Positions 49,050-58,720 of a stretch of DNA of 64,000 bases are shown here, piece after piece. The position numbers and the translations under genes were made by a program. The notes beneath the pieces were generated by a model. It ran no database searches. It saw only the letters and a program-made list of their open reading frames with translations, and was not told where the DNA came from. Source of the DNA: an uncultured Chlorobiaceae bacterium (GTDB taxonomy: Bacteria; Bacteroidota; Chlorobiia; Chlorobiales; Chlorobiaceae). Position 1 is the first letter of the stretch, and each line of letters begins with the position of its first letter. Location of the stretch: positions 18,481-82,480 of the forward strand of contig CAJEXW010000012.1 of NCBI GenBank assembly GCA_903994525.1. The letters are read 5' to 3'.

Positions 49050-50782
49050 TGATGGGAAGAGCCCGGCTGCTGCTCCTCTCACTTTTTCTCCTCCTGTTCT
49101 CTGTGCCCGGATTGACTCATGCAAAGCCGGGTACAGAGAAGTGGTGCGCACAGCAGATCTTCAGCCGCAACGATTCCCGCATTGAAGAGCAACTGCAGGG
49201 CATGAGCCTGCCGGAAAAGGTGGGGCAGATGCTGATTGCACAAATTGAGCCGCACACGATCCATCCCCAGCACAAGGAGTACCACCTCCTGAGTCGACTG
49301 GTGCAGGAGGGCAAGGTTGGGGGCATCATGCTGCTCAAGGGGGACGCGCTCACCGCCGCTACGTACATAAACTATTTTCAGTCGATTGCGCCCCATCCGC
49401 TCCTTATAAGCTCGGATATGGAGCGAGGGGTGGCCATGCGCCTCAGCGGAGCAACGGAGTTTCCGCCGAATATGGCTGTGGCTGCTACGCAGGATCCGGA
49501 ACTTGCCGAAGAGATGGCGGAGGCCATTGCCGAAGAGGCAACCATGATCGGGATGCAGCAGAACTATGCCCCGACGGTTGACTTGAACATCAATCCGCTC
49601 AACCCCGTCATCAACACTCGCTCATTCGGCGACAGCGTGCCGCAGACCATTGCCATGTCGAACGCCATCATCACGGGGCTCCAGTCGAACGGTATCATCG
49701 CAACGGCAAAACATTTCCCCGGCCACGGTGACGTCTCGGTGGACAGCCATTTTTTATTGCCGGTGCTCAAGGCCGACCGAACGCAGCTTGATGCCTATGA
49801 GCTGCAACCCTTCAGGGCGGCCATTGAACGGGGGGTCATCAGTGTCATGGTGGGTCATCTCGCCGTACCGAAACTGACCGGCAGCATGGAGCCAGCCTCC
49901 CTTTCAAAGCTTATTGTGACCGAACTGCTCCGTAAAGAGCTTGGTTTTCAGGGGTTGATTATTACCGATGCCCTCAACATGAAGGCGCTCTACAACGGCC
50001 AGAACGTGGCCGAGATTTCGGTCAAGGCGGTGCAGGCGGGCAATGATCTGCTGCTCTTCTCTCCCGATCCTGAGCTGACCCACAGCGCTGTGGTCAAGGC
50101 GGTCGAAAAGGGGGAGATTGCAATGGAGCAGATTGACAACTCCGTGCGCAGAATCCTTCAGGCTAAAGCGTGGCTGGAGATAGAGAGGCGAAAAACTGCC
50201 GATCTGAAGCAGGTCAAGAGAGAGGTGAGCCCTCCCACCCATCAGCATCTCTCGAGAAGAATTGCATCACGCGCCATCACGCTGGTGAGCGACACCAACC
50301 ACCTCCTGCCTCTCAAACCAACCGAGGGGATGGTGAATATTATCGTGCAGGACAGAATAAACAATGAGACGGCAAGGAGATATATAAAACAGCTCGACAA
50401 GTTTTATACGGTCAACCATATCAGAATCAACCCCGGCACCGATTCGCTTACTTATGCGAATGCCACCGAACTGGCGAAAACGGCAAAAGCGGTGATTGTC
50501 ACCTCCTACAGCCAGTCACTGAGCAGCTCCGGAGCCCTGAAACTTTCCACCCAACAGCAGCAGTTCATTCACTCTCTCGTCGGGATTGTGCCGAAAGAGA
50601 GCCCGCTGATACTCCTGTCGCTTGGTACTCCGTACATCATCAACTATTTTCCTGAAATAAGCAGCTACCTCTGCACCTACTCCCCCACTGAGGATTGTGA
50701 GGAGTTGGCGGCCGAGGTGTTGCGGGGAGCACTGAAACCACGGGGAGTTCTGCCAGTGTCGCTGCAGGGGCACTCCCGCTGA
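49046..50782 (+). CDS. Glycoside hydrolase family 3, NagZ-like beta-N-acetylglucosaminidase
   Basis: 578 residues. Signal-peptide-like N-terminus (ARLLLLSLFLLLFSVPGLTHA), so probably exported. GH3 domain with ISSDMERGVAMRL, the NagZ-type loop TAKHFPGHGDVSVDSHF and the nucleophile Asp in LIITDALNMKALYNG. An additional C-terminal domain of about 190 residues beyond the TIM barrel resembles the Bacteroidetes/Chlorobi long form. Role in peptidoglycan recycling or glycan trimming. Its ATG overlaps the stop of the gcvPB remnant; bchZ follows 19 bases later. Confidence 0.9.
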   Translation: MMMGRARLLLLSLFLLLFSVPGLTHAKPGTEKWCAQQIFSRNDSRIEEQLQGMSLPEKVGQMLIAQIEPHTIHPQHKEYHLLSRLVQEGKVGGIMLLKGDALTAATYINYFQSIAPHPLLISSDMERGVAMRLSGATEFPPNMAVAATQDPELAEEMAEAIAEEATMIGMQQNYAPTVDLNINPLNPVINTRSFGDSVPQTIAMSNAIITGLQSNGIIATAKHFPGHGDVSVDSHFLLPVLKADRTQLDAYELQPFRAAIERGVISVMVGHLAVPKLTGSMEPASLSKLIVTELLRKELGFQGLIITDALNMKALYNGQNVAEISVKAVQAGNDLLLFSPDPELTHSAVVKAVEKGEIAMEQIDNSVRRILQAKAWLEIERRKTADLKQVKREVSPPTHQHLSRRIASRAITLVSDTNHLLPLKPTEGMVNIIVQDRINNETARRYIKQLDKFYTVNHIRINPGTDSLTYANATELAKTAKAVIVTSYSQSLSSSGALKLSTQQQQFIHSLVGIVPKESPLILLSLGTPYIINYFPEISSYLCTYSPTEDCEELAAEVLRGALKPRGVLPVSLQGHSR

Positions 50783-50801
50783 ACATCATAGCATTATCAT
50801 C

Positions 50802-52208
50802 ATGGGAAAAACCATTCGGGACGAATCAACCGCAAGCGCCTACTGGGCGGCAGTCAACACCTTCTGTTCACTGGTTGATGTCCACGTCATAGCCGATGCG
50901 CCGGTAGGCTGCTACAACCTGGTGGGGGTGGCGGTCATTGACTATACCGATGCCGTACCCTATCTGGAGAACTTTACCCCGACCAGCCTCACCGAAAAGG
51001 AGATCGCCTCCTCAGGCAGCTCGGAGATTGTAAGGGAGACCATTGAAAAGCTTCAGGCACCGGGGCGGCAACTGATTCTGGTCTCCAGCGCAGAGAGCGA
51101 GATGATCGGCAGCGACCACGAGCGGATGCTGACAATGAAATACCCCGATGTCCGCTTTTTCCCCTCAAACTCCCTTGGCGAAGATGAGTGGCAGGGACGC
51201 GACCGCGCTCTGGTGTGGCTTAATGAGACGTTTGGCGACAACAACTCCGTCGCTGTAAAACCCGGAACGGTCTCGATTATCGGCCCCACCTACGGCTGCT
51301 TCAACAGCCCGTCAGATCTGGCCGAAATCAAGCGGCTCATTGCTGGAGTGGGAGGAGAGCTGCTGCATGTCTACCCCTTTGAAAGTTCGCTGCACGACAT
51401 TGCCGATCTGAAAAACTCCGATGTGCTGGTGGTGATGTACCATGAATTCGGCCACGCTCTGGCGGAACAACTTGGCCGTCCGGTGCTGCAGGCCCCCTTC
51501 GGCATTGGCGAAACCAAAAATTTTATTCACGACCTTGGTCGCCTCCTGAAGCGGGAGCAGGAGGCCGAGGCCTTTTTGCAGAAGGAGAAACGCACCACCC
51601 TCAAGCCACTCTGGGATCTCTGGCGCGGACCACAGGCGGAGTGGTTCCCGACCATCCGGTTCGGTGCCACCGCTGCAAAAACCTACGCCCTCGGCCTCGA
51701 AACCTTTCTGGCGGGAGAGATGGGGATGCAGTGCCTCTTCAGCCACGATACCGCCAAAGCCGACAACACCCTCATCCGCGAGGAGATTCAGCAGAAACAG
51801 CCGCAGTTCCTCTTCGGCAGAATTGTCGATAAAATCTATCTGGCCGAACTTGACTCGAAAAGCCGGTTCATTCCGGCAGGCTTCCCCGGCCCCATCGTGC
51901 GTCGTGCGCTCGGCACCCCCTTCATGGGCCACAGCGGAGCCATCTATCTCTTGCAGGAGATTGTCAACTCCCTTTACGACATGCTCTTCAACTTCCTTCC
52001 ACTCAACCGCCGCACCGCCGTGGAGGAGCCTGCACAGAAGGTTGCCTGGAGCAGCGAAGCCAATGCCCTGTTGAACGAGATGGTGAAAAAGGCCCCCTTC
52101 ATCAGCCAGATCTCCTACGGGCGGGAGCTGAAACGGAAAGCGGAGCTGCTCACCCTGAAACAGGGGAAAGAGTGCGTCACACCGGAGCTGCTGCATAGTA
52201 TCAACTGA
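50802..52208 (+). CDS. bchZ: Chlorophyllide a reductase subunit Z
   Basis: 468 residues of the NifK-like fold. Features: HVIADAPVGCYNLVGVAVID with the cluster-binding Cys, VSIIGPTYGCFNSPSDLAEI, RFGATAAKTYALGLETFLAG and a C-terminal PCP-reductase-like tail (NALLNEMVKKAPFISQISYG). With BchX and BchY (not in the window) it reduces the C7-C8 bond of chlorophyllide toward the bacteriochlorophyll a macrocycle. A strong marker of an anoxygenic phototroph. It stands directly behind the nagZ-like gene with no other pigment genes nearby. Confidence 0.95.
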   Translation: MGKTIRDESTASAYWAAVNTFCSLVDVHVIADAPVGCYNLVGVAVIDYTDAVPYLENFTPTSLTEKEIASSGSSEIVRETIEKLQAPGRQLILVSSAESEMIGSDHERMLTMKYPDVRFFPSNSLGEDEWQGRDRALVWLNETFGDNNSVAVKPGTVSIIGPTYGCFNSPSDLAEIKRLIAGVGGELLHVYPFESSLHDIADLKNSDVLVVMYHEFGHALAEQLGRPVLQAPFGIGETKNFIHDLGRLLKREQEAEAFLQKEKRTTLKPLWDLWRGPQAEWFPTIRFGATAAKTYALGLETFLAGEMGMQCLFSHDTAKADNTLIREEIQQKQPQFLFGRIVDKIYLAELDSKSRFIPAGFPGPIVRRALGTPFMGHSGAIYLLQEIVNSLYDMLFNFLPLNRRTAVEEPAQKVAWSSEANALLNEMVKKAPFISQISYGRELKRKAELLTLKQGKECVTPELLHSIN

Positions 52209-52395
52209 TTTGGAAGAGTTTGATTTTTTGCGTATCGTCCAAGTCCACATTACGGATCCGGGGAAACCACTCCTGCGAAAGTAGAGAGTGAAACAGCCCC
52301 CCCCGGCCCGACAGTACTAACGTAAAGAGGCTGCATAGATATTTTCATGGAGAGAGCTTTTACTCTTCCCGTGAAGTGAAACGACAGGAACAAGA

Positions 52396-54369
52396 ATGTC
52401 TGACAATCAGGAACCACTGGCTGTAATAGCCCTTACCCTTCCGGACGGGAGTGTTAAAACATTTCCCACCGGCTCAACCGGCAATGACGTTGCGCTCTCT
52501 ATCGGACGCAAACTTGCTCAGGATGCCCTGGCGATCAAGGTTAATGGTGTTGCGATTGACCTCAACACTCCCCTCTCCGCCAATGCGGCAATAGAAATTA
52601 TCACCTTCAGCTCCCCCGACGGGCCGAATATCTTCTGGCACAGCTCAAGCCACCTTATGGCCCAGGCGATTGAGGAGCTTTACCCCGGCAGCAAATTCGG
52701 CGCTGGCCCATCCATTGAGCAGGGGTTCTACTACGATGTCGCCTCTCCACACCGCTTCCGCGAAGAGGATCTCCGCAAGATCGAAGAGAGGATGCTGGAG
52801 ATCAGCAAGCGTGATATTCAGATACGGCGCGAAGAGATGAGCCGCATCGATGCCATAGAGTTTTTCAAGAGCGTCAGGAACGACCCCTACAAGGTTGAGA
52901 TTCTTGAAGATACCCTGAAGAGTGTTGAGAGGGTTTCGCTCTACCATCAGGATGGTTTTACCGACCTCTGCATCGGACCGCACCTGCCATCAACCAGTAA
53001 AGTGAAGGCGGTTCTCCTCACCAACATCTCCTCCTCTTACTGGCGTGGAGATTCGGCTCGGGAGAATATGCAGCGCATCTACGGCATCACCTTCCCCTCG
53101 GAAAAGCTGCTGAAAGAGCATGTTGCCCGACTGGAAGAGGCCAAACGACGGGATCACCGCAAACTCGGCACCGAACTGGAGCTGTTCATGCTCTCGCCGG
53201 AGGTTGGAAGCGGTCTGCCGATCTGGCTGCCGAAAGGGGCCATTATCCGCAACGAGCTTGAAGCCTTCCTCAAGGAGGAGCAGCGCAAGCGTGGCTATCT
53301 GCCGGTCTATACGCCACATATCGGCAATATTGAACTCTACAAGCGTTCGGGCCACTATCCCTATTACAGCGATTCGCAGTTTCCGCCGCTCACCTATCAC
53401 GATGAAGAGGGCAAGCAGGAGCAGTATCTTCTCAAACCGATGAACTGCCCGCACCACCACCTCATCTACAGCTCGAAGATGCGGAGCTACCGCGATCTGC
53501 CGCTTCGCTTGACGGAGTTCGGGACAGTCTACCGCCACGAGCAGTCGGGTGAGCTGAACGGACTGGTGCGTGCGAGAGGCTTCACGCAGGACGACTCGCA
53601 CATCTACTGCCGCCCCGACCAGCTTGTTGACGAGATCTGCAGCGCTATTGAACTGACGCAGTTTGTCTTTGGAACGCTCGGCTTTTCAGAGGTGCAGACC
53701 CGCCTCTCGATGCACGACCCCGAAAACCAGGCGAAGTACGGTGGTACTGCCGAGGTGTGGGAGCAGGCGGAGAAGGATGTAAAAGAGGCTGCCGACCGCA
53801 TGGGCATCGACTACTTTATCGGCGTTGGCGAAGCGAGCTTTTATGGGCCGAAAATTGATTTTATCGTGCGTGACGCTCTCGGCAGAAAGTGGCAGCTCGG
53901 CACCGTGCAGGTTGACTATGTGATGCCGGAACGGTTTGACCTCACCTACACGGGCAGCGACGGCCAGAAACATCGCCCTGTTGTGATTCATCGTGCCCCA
54001 TTCGGCTCCATGGAGCGCTTTATCGGCGTTCTTATCGAGCACACCGCCGGGAACTTCCCGCTCTGGCTCGCGCCGGTGCAGGCTGTGGTGCTCCCGATTG
54101 CCGAAGATGTTCACGACTATGCAAAAAGCGTACACCAGGCGCTCCTCGAAGCAGGAATCCGCGCTGAACTTGACTCCAGAAGTGAAAAAATCGGCAAGAA
54201 AATTCGTGACGCCGAAATCAGCAAGATCCCCTGCATGATTGTCATCGGACAGAAAGAGCAGGAGAGCGGCGAAGTTTCGCTGCGCCGTCATCGCATTGGT
54301 GATGAGGGGCGCTTCAGCGTCAGTGGACTGATCGACAAGCTCAAACAAGAGATCACCGGAAGAACCTGA
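52396..54369 (+). CDS. thrS: Threonyl-tRNA synthetase
   Basis: 657 residues. N-terminal TGS domain (LTLPDGSVKTFPTGSTGNDV), editing domain with HSSSHLMAQAIEELYPGSKF, class II core with LKPMNCPHHHLIYSSKM and RGFTQDDSHIYC (zinc ligands), motif 3 in VIHRAPFGSMERFIGVLIEH, and a C-terminal anticodon domain. A 187-base leader precedes it; I see no defined regulatory fold there. First gene of the thrS-infC-rpmI-rplT-pheS group. Confidence 0.97.
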   Translation: MSDNQEPLAVIALTLPDGSVKTFPTGSTGNDVALSIGRKLAQDALAIKVNGVAIDLNTPLSANAAIEIITFSSPDGPNIFWHSSSHLMAQAIEELYPGSKFGAGPSIEQGFYYDVASPHRFREEDLRKIEERMLEISKRDIQIRREEMSRIDAIEFFKSVRNDPYKVEILEDTLKSVERVSLYHQDGFTDLCIGPHLPSTSKVKAVLLTNISSSYWRGDSARENMQRIYGITFPSEKLLKEHVARLEEAKRRDHRKLGTELELFMLSPEVGSGLPIWLPKGAIIRNELEAFLKEEQRKRGYLPVYTPHIGNIELYKRSGHYPYYSDSQFPPLTYHDEEGKQEQYLLKPMNCPHHHLIYSSKMRSYRDLPLRLTEFGTVYRHEQSGELNGLVRARGFTQDDSHIYCRPDQLVDEICSAIELTQFVFGTLGFSEVQTRLSMHDPENQAKYGGTAEVWEQAEKDVKEAADRMGIDYFIGVGEASFYGPKIDFIVRDALGRKWQLGTVQVDYVMPERFDLTYTGSDGQKHRPVVIHRAPFGSMERFIGVLIEHTAGNFPLWLAPVQAVVLPIAEDVHDYAKSVHQALLEAGIRAELDSRSEKIGKKIRDAEISKIPCMIVIGQKEQESGEVSLRRHRIGDEGRFSVSGLIDKLKQEITGRT

Positions 54370-54392
54370 CTATCTAAACAAAACCTGAACGC

Positions 54393-55031
54393 ATGAAGAA
54401 ACAAAAGGTTACGACTCAAAAGCCAAAACTCACCTATCGAGTCAATGAGCAGATTCGTGTTCCGCAAGTCCGCATTATTTTTCCGGACGGAACACAGGAG
54501 GTGATGAACACCATTGACGCCAAGCGGGTAGCCGAAGAGCGGAATCAGGATCTGATTGAAGTACAGCCAAACGCCGAACCACCGGTTTGCAAGTTCGACA
54601 ACCTCGGCAGGCTGCTCTACAAGATGGACAAGAGGGACAAGGATCTCAAGAAAAAGCAGAAGACCACCACCCTCAAGGAGCTGCGGTTTCATCCGAACAC
54701 CGACAAGCACGATTTTGACTTCAAGACCGCTCATCTTGAAGAGTTTCTGCGCAAAGGCAACCGCGTCAGGGCCACCATCGTTTTTCTGGGACGCTCCATT
54801 ATCTACAAGGACAAGGGGCTGGAGCTGGCCGAGCGCCTGACCGAGCGACTGAGCGTGGTGAGTACTCGTGACGGTGATCCAAAGTTTGAGGGCAAAAAGC
54901 TCTTCGTCTATTTCGAGCCCGACAAGAAGAAGATCGACGCTTATGATCGCATCAGGGCAAAAACGAACCAGCCACCGGCAGCGCCACTTGCGCCTCTGGC
55001 TCCTGAGGATCTGATTGAAGAAGAGCAGTAA
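54393..55031 (+). CDS. infC: Translation initiation factor IF-3 (intact copy)
   Basis: 212 residues. N-terminal domain with [19 protein letters not shown], linker rich in Lys, and C-terminal domain [20 protein letters not shown]. The start appears to be a normal ATG at 54393 instead of the rare AUU seen in enterobacteria. From position 54648 onward this gene is repeated at 59371 as a start-less fragment. Confidence 0.96.
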   Translation: MKKQKVTTQKPKLTYRVNEQIRVPQVRIIFPDGTQEVMNTIDAKRVAEERNQDLIEVQPNAEPPVCKFDNLGRLLYKMDKRDKDLKKKQKTTTLKELRFHPNTDKHDFDFKTAHLEEFLRKGNRVRATIVFLGRSIIYKDKGLELAERLTERLSVVSTRDGDPKFEGKKLFVYFEPDKKKIDAYDRIRAKTNQPPAAPLAPLAPEDLIEEEQ

Positions 55032-55080
55032 TCAAGAAAATTCGAGCAATTTTATTCTACAAAAAATATAAAGGACGATC

Positions 55081-55275
55081 ATGCCTAAAATGAAATCCCA
55101 CCGTGGAGCATGCAAACGGTTTAAGACGACAGCATCCGGAAAAATCAAGCGTGAACGCATGAATGGATCGCACAACCTTGAGAAGAAGAACAGAAAGCGC
55201 TCACGCAGGCTCCACCAGAGCGCTCTGCTTTTGGGATTGAAGGCGAAGCAGATCAAGCGGATGATTCATGCTTAA
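55081..55275 (+). CDS. rpmI: 50S ribosomal protein L35, copy 1
   Basis: 64 residues. MPKMKSHRGACKRFKTTASG and KKNRKRSRRLHQSALL. GGACG ribosome site. Nucleotide-identical to copy 2 at 59804. Confidence 0.97.
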   Translation: MPKMKSHRGACKRFKTTASGKIKRERMNGSHNLEKKNRKRSRRLHQSALLLGLKAKQIKRMIHA

Positions 55276-55301
55276 ATTTTTAACATTAACTCGACACAAC
55301 G

Positions 55302-55649
55302 ATGCCTAAAGCAAATAACGCCGTTGCCTCAAAAGCACGGAGAAAAAGAGTCTTAAAAAAAGCCAAAGGGTTCTGGGGATCACGCGGCAATATTCTGACC
55401 GTCGTCAAGCACGCGGTCGATAAAGCTGAACAGTACGCCTACCGTGACCGTCGCGTTAAAAAACGCACCTTCCGTTCGCTCTGGATCATGCGTATCAACG
55501 CCGCCGCACGCCTGAACGGCACCACCTACTCCCGTCTGGTTAACGCCATGCTGAAGAAGAATGTCGAAATCGACCGCAAGGCGCTCGCCGAGATCGCCGT
55601 CAAGGATCCGGCAGCCTTCTCTCAAATTGTCAAATCGGTTATCGAATAA
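55302..55649 (+). CDS. rplT: 50S ribosomal protein L20, copy 1
   Basis: 115 residues. [36 protein letters not shown] and [20 protein letters not shown]. In other bacteria L20 represses its own operon by binding the leader; no such leader structure could be confirmed here. Identical to copy 2 at 60025. Confidence 0.97.
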   Translation: MPKANNAVASKARRKRVLKKAKGFWGSRGNILTVVKHAVDKAEQYAYRDRRVKKRTFRSLWIMRINAAARLNGTTYSRLVNAMLKKNVEIDRKALAEIAVKDPAAFSQIVKSVIE

Positions 55650-55668
55650 GATTTACACTGGTACCATA

Positions 55669-56697
55669 ATGGAAGAGAGCATTCGCAGGTTACAGCAGGA
55701 GATTGTTGAGTTTGAGATTAAAGCGCAGGCCGATCTTGAAGCCTTCCGCCTCAAATACACGGTTCGGAAAGGGCTCATTGCAGCTCGTTTCGGCCAACTC
55801 AAGTCGGTTGACCCTGCTGATAAACCGCGAATTGGTCAGTTGCTGAACCAGCTCAAGCAGACGGCTGATGCAAAGCTCACCGAAGCCGAGGAGAGGTTTG
55901 CATCAACCGAAAGCAGCAGCAGCAACAAAGGCATTGACCTCACCCTCCCCGGACGCCGCTACTTTACAGGCAGCGAACATCCGGTACAGAAGGTGCTTGG
56001 CGAGATGAAACAGATCTTTTCAGCCATGGGATTCGGCATCGCAACCGGCCCCGAACTGGAGCTCGACAGCTACAACTTCGACATGCTGAACTTTCCGCCC
56101 GACCACCCCGCCCGCGACATGCAGGACACCTTTTTCGTCACCAGCGGCAACCCCGGCTCCGACGTGCTCCTCAGAACCCACACCTCCCCGGTGCAGGTGA
56201 GAGTCATGCTCGACCAGAAACCGCCCATACGGGTGATCTGCCCAGGAAAGGTCTACCGCAACGAAGCCATCAGCTCCCGAAGCTACTGCGTCTTCCACCA
56301 ACTCGAAGGGCTCTACATCGACAAGAAGGTCTCCTTCGCTGACCTCAAAGCCACCATCTACTCCTTCGCCAAACAGATGTTCGGCACCGACGTCAAACTC
56401 CGGTTCCGCCCAAGCTTTTTCCCCTTCACTGAACCATCAGCCGAAGTAGACGTCACCTGCTACCTCTGCGGCGGCAAGGGATGTAAAGTCTGCAAAAAAT
56501 CAGGCTGGCTCGAAATCATGGGCTGCGGCATGGTACACCCCAACGTCATGCGCAACTGCGGCATAGACCCCGAAGAGTGGTCAGGCTACGCCTTTGGTAT
56601 GGGTGTTGACCGCACGGTGCTGCTGAGGTATAAGATTGATGATATACGGTTGCTGTTTGAGAATGATTTGCGGATGTTGAGGCAGTTTGGGGCGTAG
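55669..56697 (+). CDS. pheS: Phenylalanyl-tRNA synthetase alpha subunit, copy 1
   Basis: 342 residues from the ATG at 55669; the frame is open earlier but lies inside rplT. N-terminal coiled coil, then class II core: [39 protein letters not shown] and [19 protein letters not shown], plus a Cys-rich insert [17 protein letters not shown]. pheT is not adjacent. The predicted protein is identical to that of copy 2, although 15 silent base changes separate the two genes. Confidence 0.96.
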   Translation: MEESIRRLQQEIVEFEIKAQADLEAFRLKYTVRKGLIAARFGQLKSVDPADKPRIGQLLNQLKQTADAKLTEAEERFASTESSSSNKGIDLTLPGRRYFTGSEHPVQKVLGEMKQIFSAMGFGIATGPELELDSYNFDMLNFPPDHPARDMQDTFFVTSGNPGSDVLLRTHTSPVQVRVMLDQKPPIRVICPGKVYRNEAISSRSYCVFHQLEGLYIDKKVSFADLKATIYSFAKQMFGTDVKLRFRPSFFPFTEPSAEVDVTCYLCGGKGCKVCKKSGWLEIMGCGMVHPNVMRNCGIDPEEWSGYAFGMGVDRTVLLRYKIDDIRLLFENDLRMLRQFGA

Positions 56698-56702
56698 AGA
56701 GG

Positions 56703-57037
56703 GGGTTTATAACACTCCACAACAAGCATATCAGCCTTTTTTAAGTTCTATAATCACCTCTTTGATTGGGACAGATTGGGGGGCCACTATATTGCAATTT
56801 TCTAAATAAATTTCTACCTTAGGAAATGTATGGAGTAAGTTTTCAAAAAAAAGCTAAAACAGCGCGCAGACAAAGATCTTGATGGGTAGTAACCGGTAAT
56901 GTGCCGGTCTTTACATAGGAACCTTTTTTTTGAATTTTTATTTATTACATTACGACTCGTGTCTGAAGTCTTAACAGCTATATTACAATGTCTGAAGTCT
57001 TAACAGCTTCTAAGAAGCTTAAAAATAAGGAGATGTC
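56703..57037. other. Non-coding stretch at the left edge of the AT-rich islet
   Basis: About 335 bases with no plausible gene. Sharp drop in GC just after the pheS stop. It holds a 20-bp direct repeat (listed separately) and several A/T runs. The pheS duplication ends here at 56702. Confidence 0.6.
56960..57008 (+). repeat. Two 20-bp direct repeats, 29-bp period
   Basis: TGTCTGAAGTCTTAACAGCT occurs at 56960-56979 and again at 56989-57008, 29 bases upstream of a small gene. Possible regulator-binding iterons or an end-of-element repeat. Confidence 0.85.
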
Positions 57038-57238
57038 ATGCTAATCAGCCTAAATACTGATTTTAGCCTTTGGCATAGGAATGATAAAAAAAAGGCGGAA
57101 AAGCGAAAAGATGTCGTAAGAAAAATTGTTTCTGCTTTTTCACGGGGTAATACAAGGTTGCAAATTGGGGATTACGTTACTAAGGCGGAAAAAAATGTTA
57201 GACTTAATCAACTGGTAAAGAAGTTCAATAAAGTTTAG
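57038..57238 (+). CDS. Small basic protein, unknown
   Basis: 66 residues, Lys/Arg-rich, predicted mostly helical (KKKAEKRKDVVRKIVSAF). ATG preceded by AAGGAG at good spacing. The 20-bp direct repeats lie just upstream and a strong terminator follows 39 bases after the stop, so it is an independent transcription unit. The charge suggests nucleic-acid binding, perhaps a regulator of the downstream pair, but no family is recognised. Confidence 0.6.
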   Translation: MLISLNTDFSLWHRNDKKKAEKRKDVVRKIVSAFSRGNTRLQIGDYVTKAEKNVRLNQLVKKFNKV

Positions 57239-57277
57239 TCTTTTAGTTACCTTTTTCATTATTGTTTTCCATAAACT

Positions 57278-57305
57278 ATCTCGCCACACGGCGAGATTTT
57301 TTTTT
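57278..57305 (+). terminator. Rho-independent terminator between the small gene and the membrane pair
   Basis: Stem ATCTCGCC / GGCGAGAT, loop ACAC, followed by a run of eight T. It ends only five bases before the ATG of the next gene. Confidence 0.85.
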
Positions 57306-57309
57306 CAAA

Positions 57310-57936
57310 ATGAATCATATTCGCCAAGATTTTCTTCAGGTAAATAAGAATAGTCTTGATAGGCTATGTATGTATTTTAAATCCGCAGAAAAATATTTAA
57401 AAATTGTTGAGCGAAAAAAAATAATTGATGGCCCAGACATCGCGTCTATTAATGAGCTAAGTAATGCGGCATTTTTTACGATTGGAGCAATGGTTCAGCC
57501 TGAAATTGTTCAACAGAAGGCACTACTTGATCAAGCTATAGATTCATGCAATAAATCGAGTTTTCAGGCATTGAAATTAGGTATAATTGATAAGGCGGAG
57601 AAAATTATAAATACACATGAGGCATTTCATAAGGATGAAATATCGTGTGTGATTGATGATTGGACTAATATTTTGAGTAAAACAAAAAAATTGGTGAATA
57701 AGTTAAAAATAATAACCGATTCAGGGGTTAATGAAAGTGATTATGAGTATGCTTGTAAATCATATGAAGATCTTTGTGTGGCTGTAGGTAAAGTAGATAT
57801 ATATGAGTCATATTTAAATGAAAAAAAGAAAAAAAGAATTATTAATGATCGTACATTTTGGGCTTTAGTAATATTTAATTTTGTGACGCTTGTGATGAAT
57901 ATTATTATTACATTTGTAAAAATGCCAATAAAATGA
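57310..57936 (+). CDS. Tail-anchored membrane protein, unknown family, paralogue 1
   Basis: 208 residues from the ATG at 57310 (an earlier in-frame codon lies within the terminator). Predicted all-helical cytoplasmic part and one C-terminal membrane helix (FWALVIFNFVTLVMNIIITF) with only a few residues after it. It shares with the next gene the segments SINEL (residues 46-50), LGIIDKAE, ISCVIDDW and a C-terminal YE/EDLC block, so the two are clearly paralogous. Strongly AT-rich compared with neighbours. The ATGA overlap with the next gene indicates co-translation and probably a complex. No known family recognised. Confidence 0.8.
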   Translation: MNHIRQDFLQVNKNSLDRLCMYFKSAEKYLKIVERKKIIDGPDIASINELSNAAFFTIGAMVQPEIVQQKALLDQAIDSCNKSSFQALKLGIIDKAEKIINTHEAFHKDEISCVIDDWTNILSKTKKLVNKLKIITDSGVNESDYEYACKSYEDLCVAVGKVDIYESYLNEKKKKRIINDRTFWALVIFNFVTLVMNIIITFVKMPIK

Positions 57937-58682
57937 TTGTGGGAAATGTAAATGGAGAGCCTTCATTAAGTGAGGAATCTAATGCATTGAGGAAAGAAGA
58001 AGGAAATGACAAAATAATAGCGTTATACAACTCTTTAAAGAAGACGCGTGAATTAATCGATAAAATAAAAAGCGAATTAAAAGTTTATAAGCAACATGAC
58101 GATGAGATAGAGATTCCTTCGATTAACGAACTCAGGTACGTTGCATATCATACTTTAAAGGCAATAAATGAAAAGTCAGAGGGGGAGCAAGACGAGGAAC
58201 TTCGTCGGGCAACTCGGCATTCTCAAAGAGCAAGCTATGATATATTAGAAATTGGGGTGCTTGATAAGATTGAGTATTTTGTTGGATTTTGTGAAGAATA
58301 TAAAAAAATAGATATCTCAAGTGTTATCAAGGATTGGTCTGGCGTACACAATAAAATAACTGATATTAATATTACTCTTGCTGAAATTAATAGGAGTGAG
58401 TATTCAAGTGTAGAGTATTTGGAAATAGTCGAAGAGAAGTATAATGAAATTTGTGATATAGTTATATATTTGGATTCATCAAAAGATGAACTAAATGGAA
58501 AATTAATAAAAAGCTTTAAGGAAATAAGAAATATTGTTGTTTTAACTTTGTTCTCTATTGTTTTATCATTGGTGCTAGTGGTTAGGGTATTTGTTCTTTA
58601 TAAGAACCCAATTATGACGTTTACAAGCAAATTTATAGACAGTTTCTATTTTTTTCTTGATAGCATAAATAACTTTTTGTAA
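57933..58682 (+). CDS. Tail-anchored membrane protein, unknown family, paralogue 2
   Basis: 249 residues. Polar N-terminal extension, helical region with SINEL (residues 63-67), IGVLDKIE, ISSVIKDW and EEKYNEICDIV aligning to the previous protein, then a membrane helix (IVVLTLFSIVLSLVLVVRVF) and an amphipathic C-terminal tail rich in Phe. The same fold and topology as paralogue 1, but only about a quarter of residues look identical, so the pair diverged long ago and travels together. Candidate membrane effector/partner pair of an accessory system. Confidence 0.8.
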   Translation: MIVGNVNGEPSLSEESNALRKEEGNDKIIALYNSLKKTRELIDKIKSELKVYKQHDDEIEIPSINELRYVAYHTLKAINEKSEGEQDEELRRATRHSQRASYDILEIGVLDKIEYFVGFCEEYKKIDISSVIKDWSGVHNKITDINITLAEINRSEYSSVEYLEIVEEKYNEICDIVIYLDSSKDELNGKLIKSFKEIRNIVVLTLFSIVLSLVLVVRVFVLYKNPIMTFTSKFIDSFYFFLDSINNFL

Positions 58683-58720
58683 ATAATTTTTTTATTTTTG
58701 ACGCGTCACCATTTATCGAC

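Larger units (their letters stand above)
54648..56702 (+). repeat. Direct repeat, copy 1 (infC 3' part-rpmI-rplT-pheS)
   Basis: 2,055 bp matched by 59371-61425 with a constant offset of 4,723 and no indels. By eye there are 32 substitutions: 16 in the infC part, one in the infC-rpmI gap (55061) and 15 in the 3' part of pheS (from 56235 on). The roughly 1,170 bases between are identical. Copy 1 is attached to the complete infC. Confidence 0.93.

Noticed and set aside
51312..52250. 312-codon frame antisense to bchZ
   Set aside because: Long open frame caused by GC-rich codon use on the bchZ strand; the bchZ frame has clear family motifs.
53686..54348. 220-codon frame antisense to thrS
   Set aside because: Shadow of thrS with no domain pattern.
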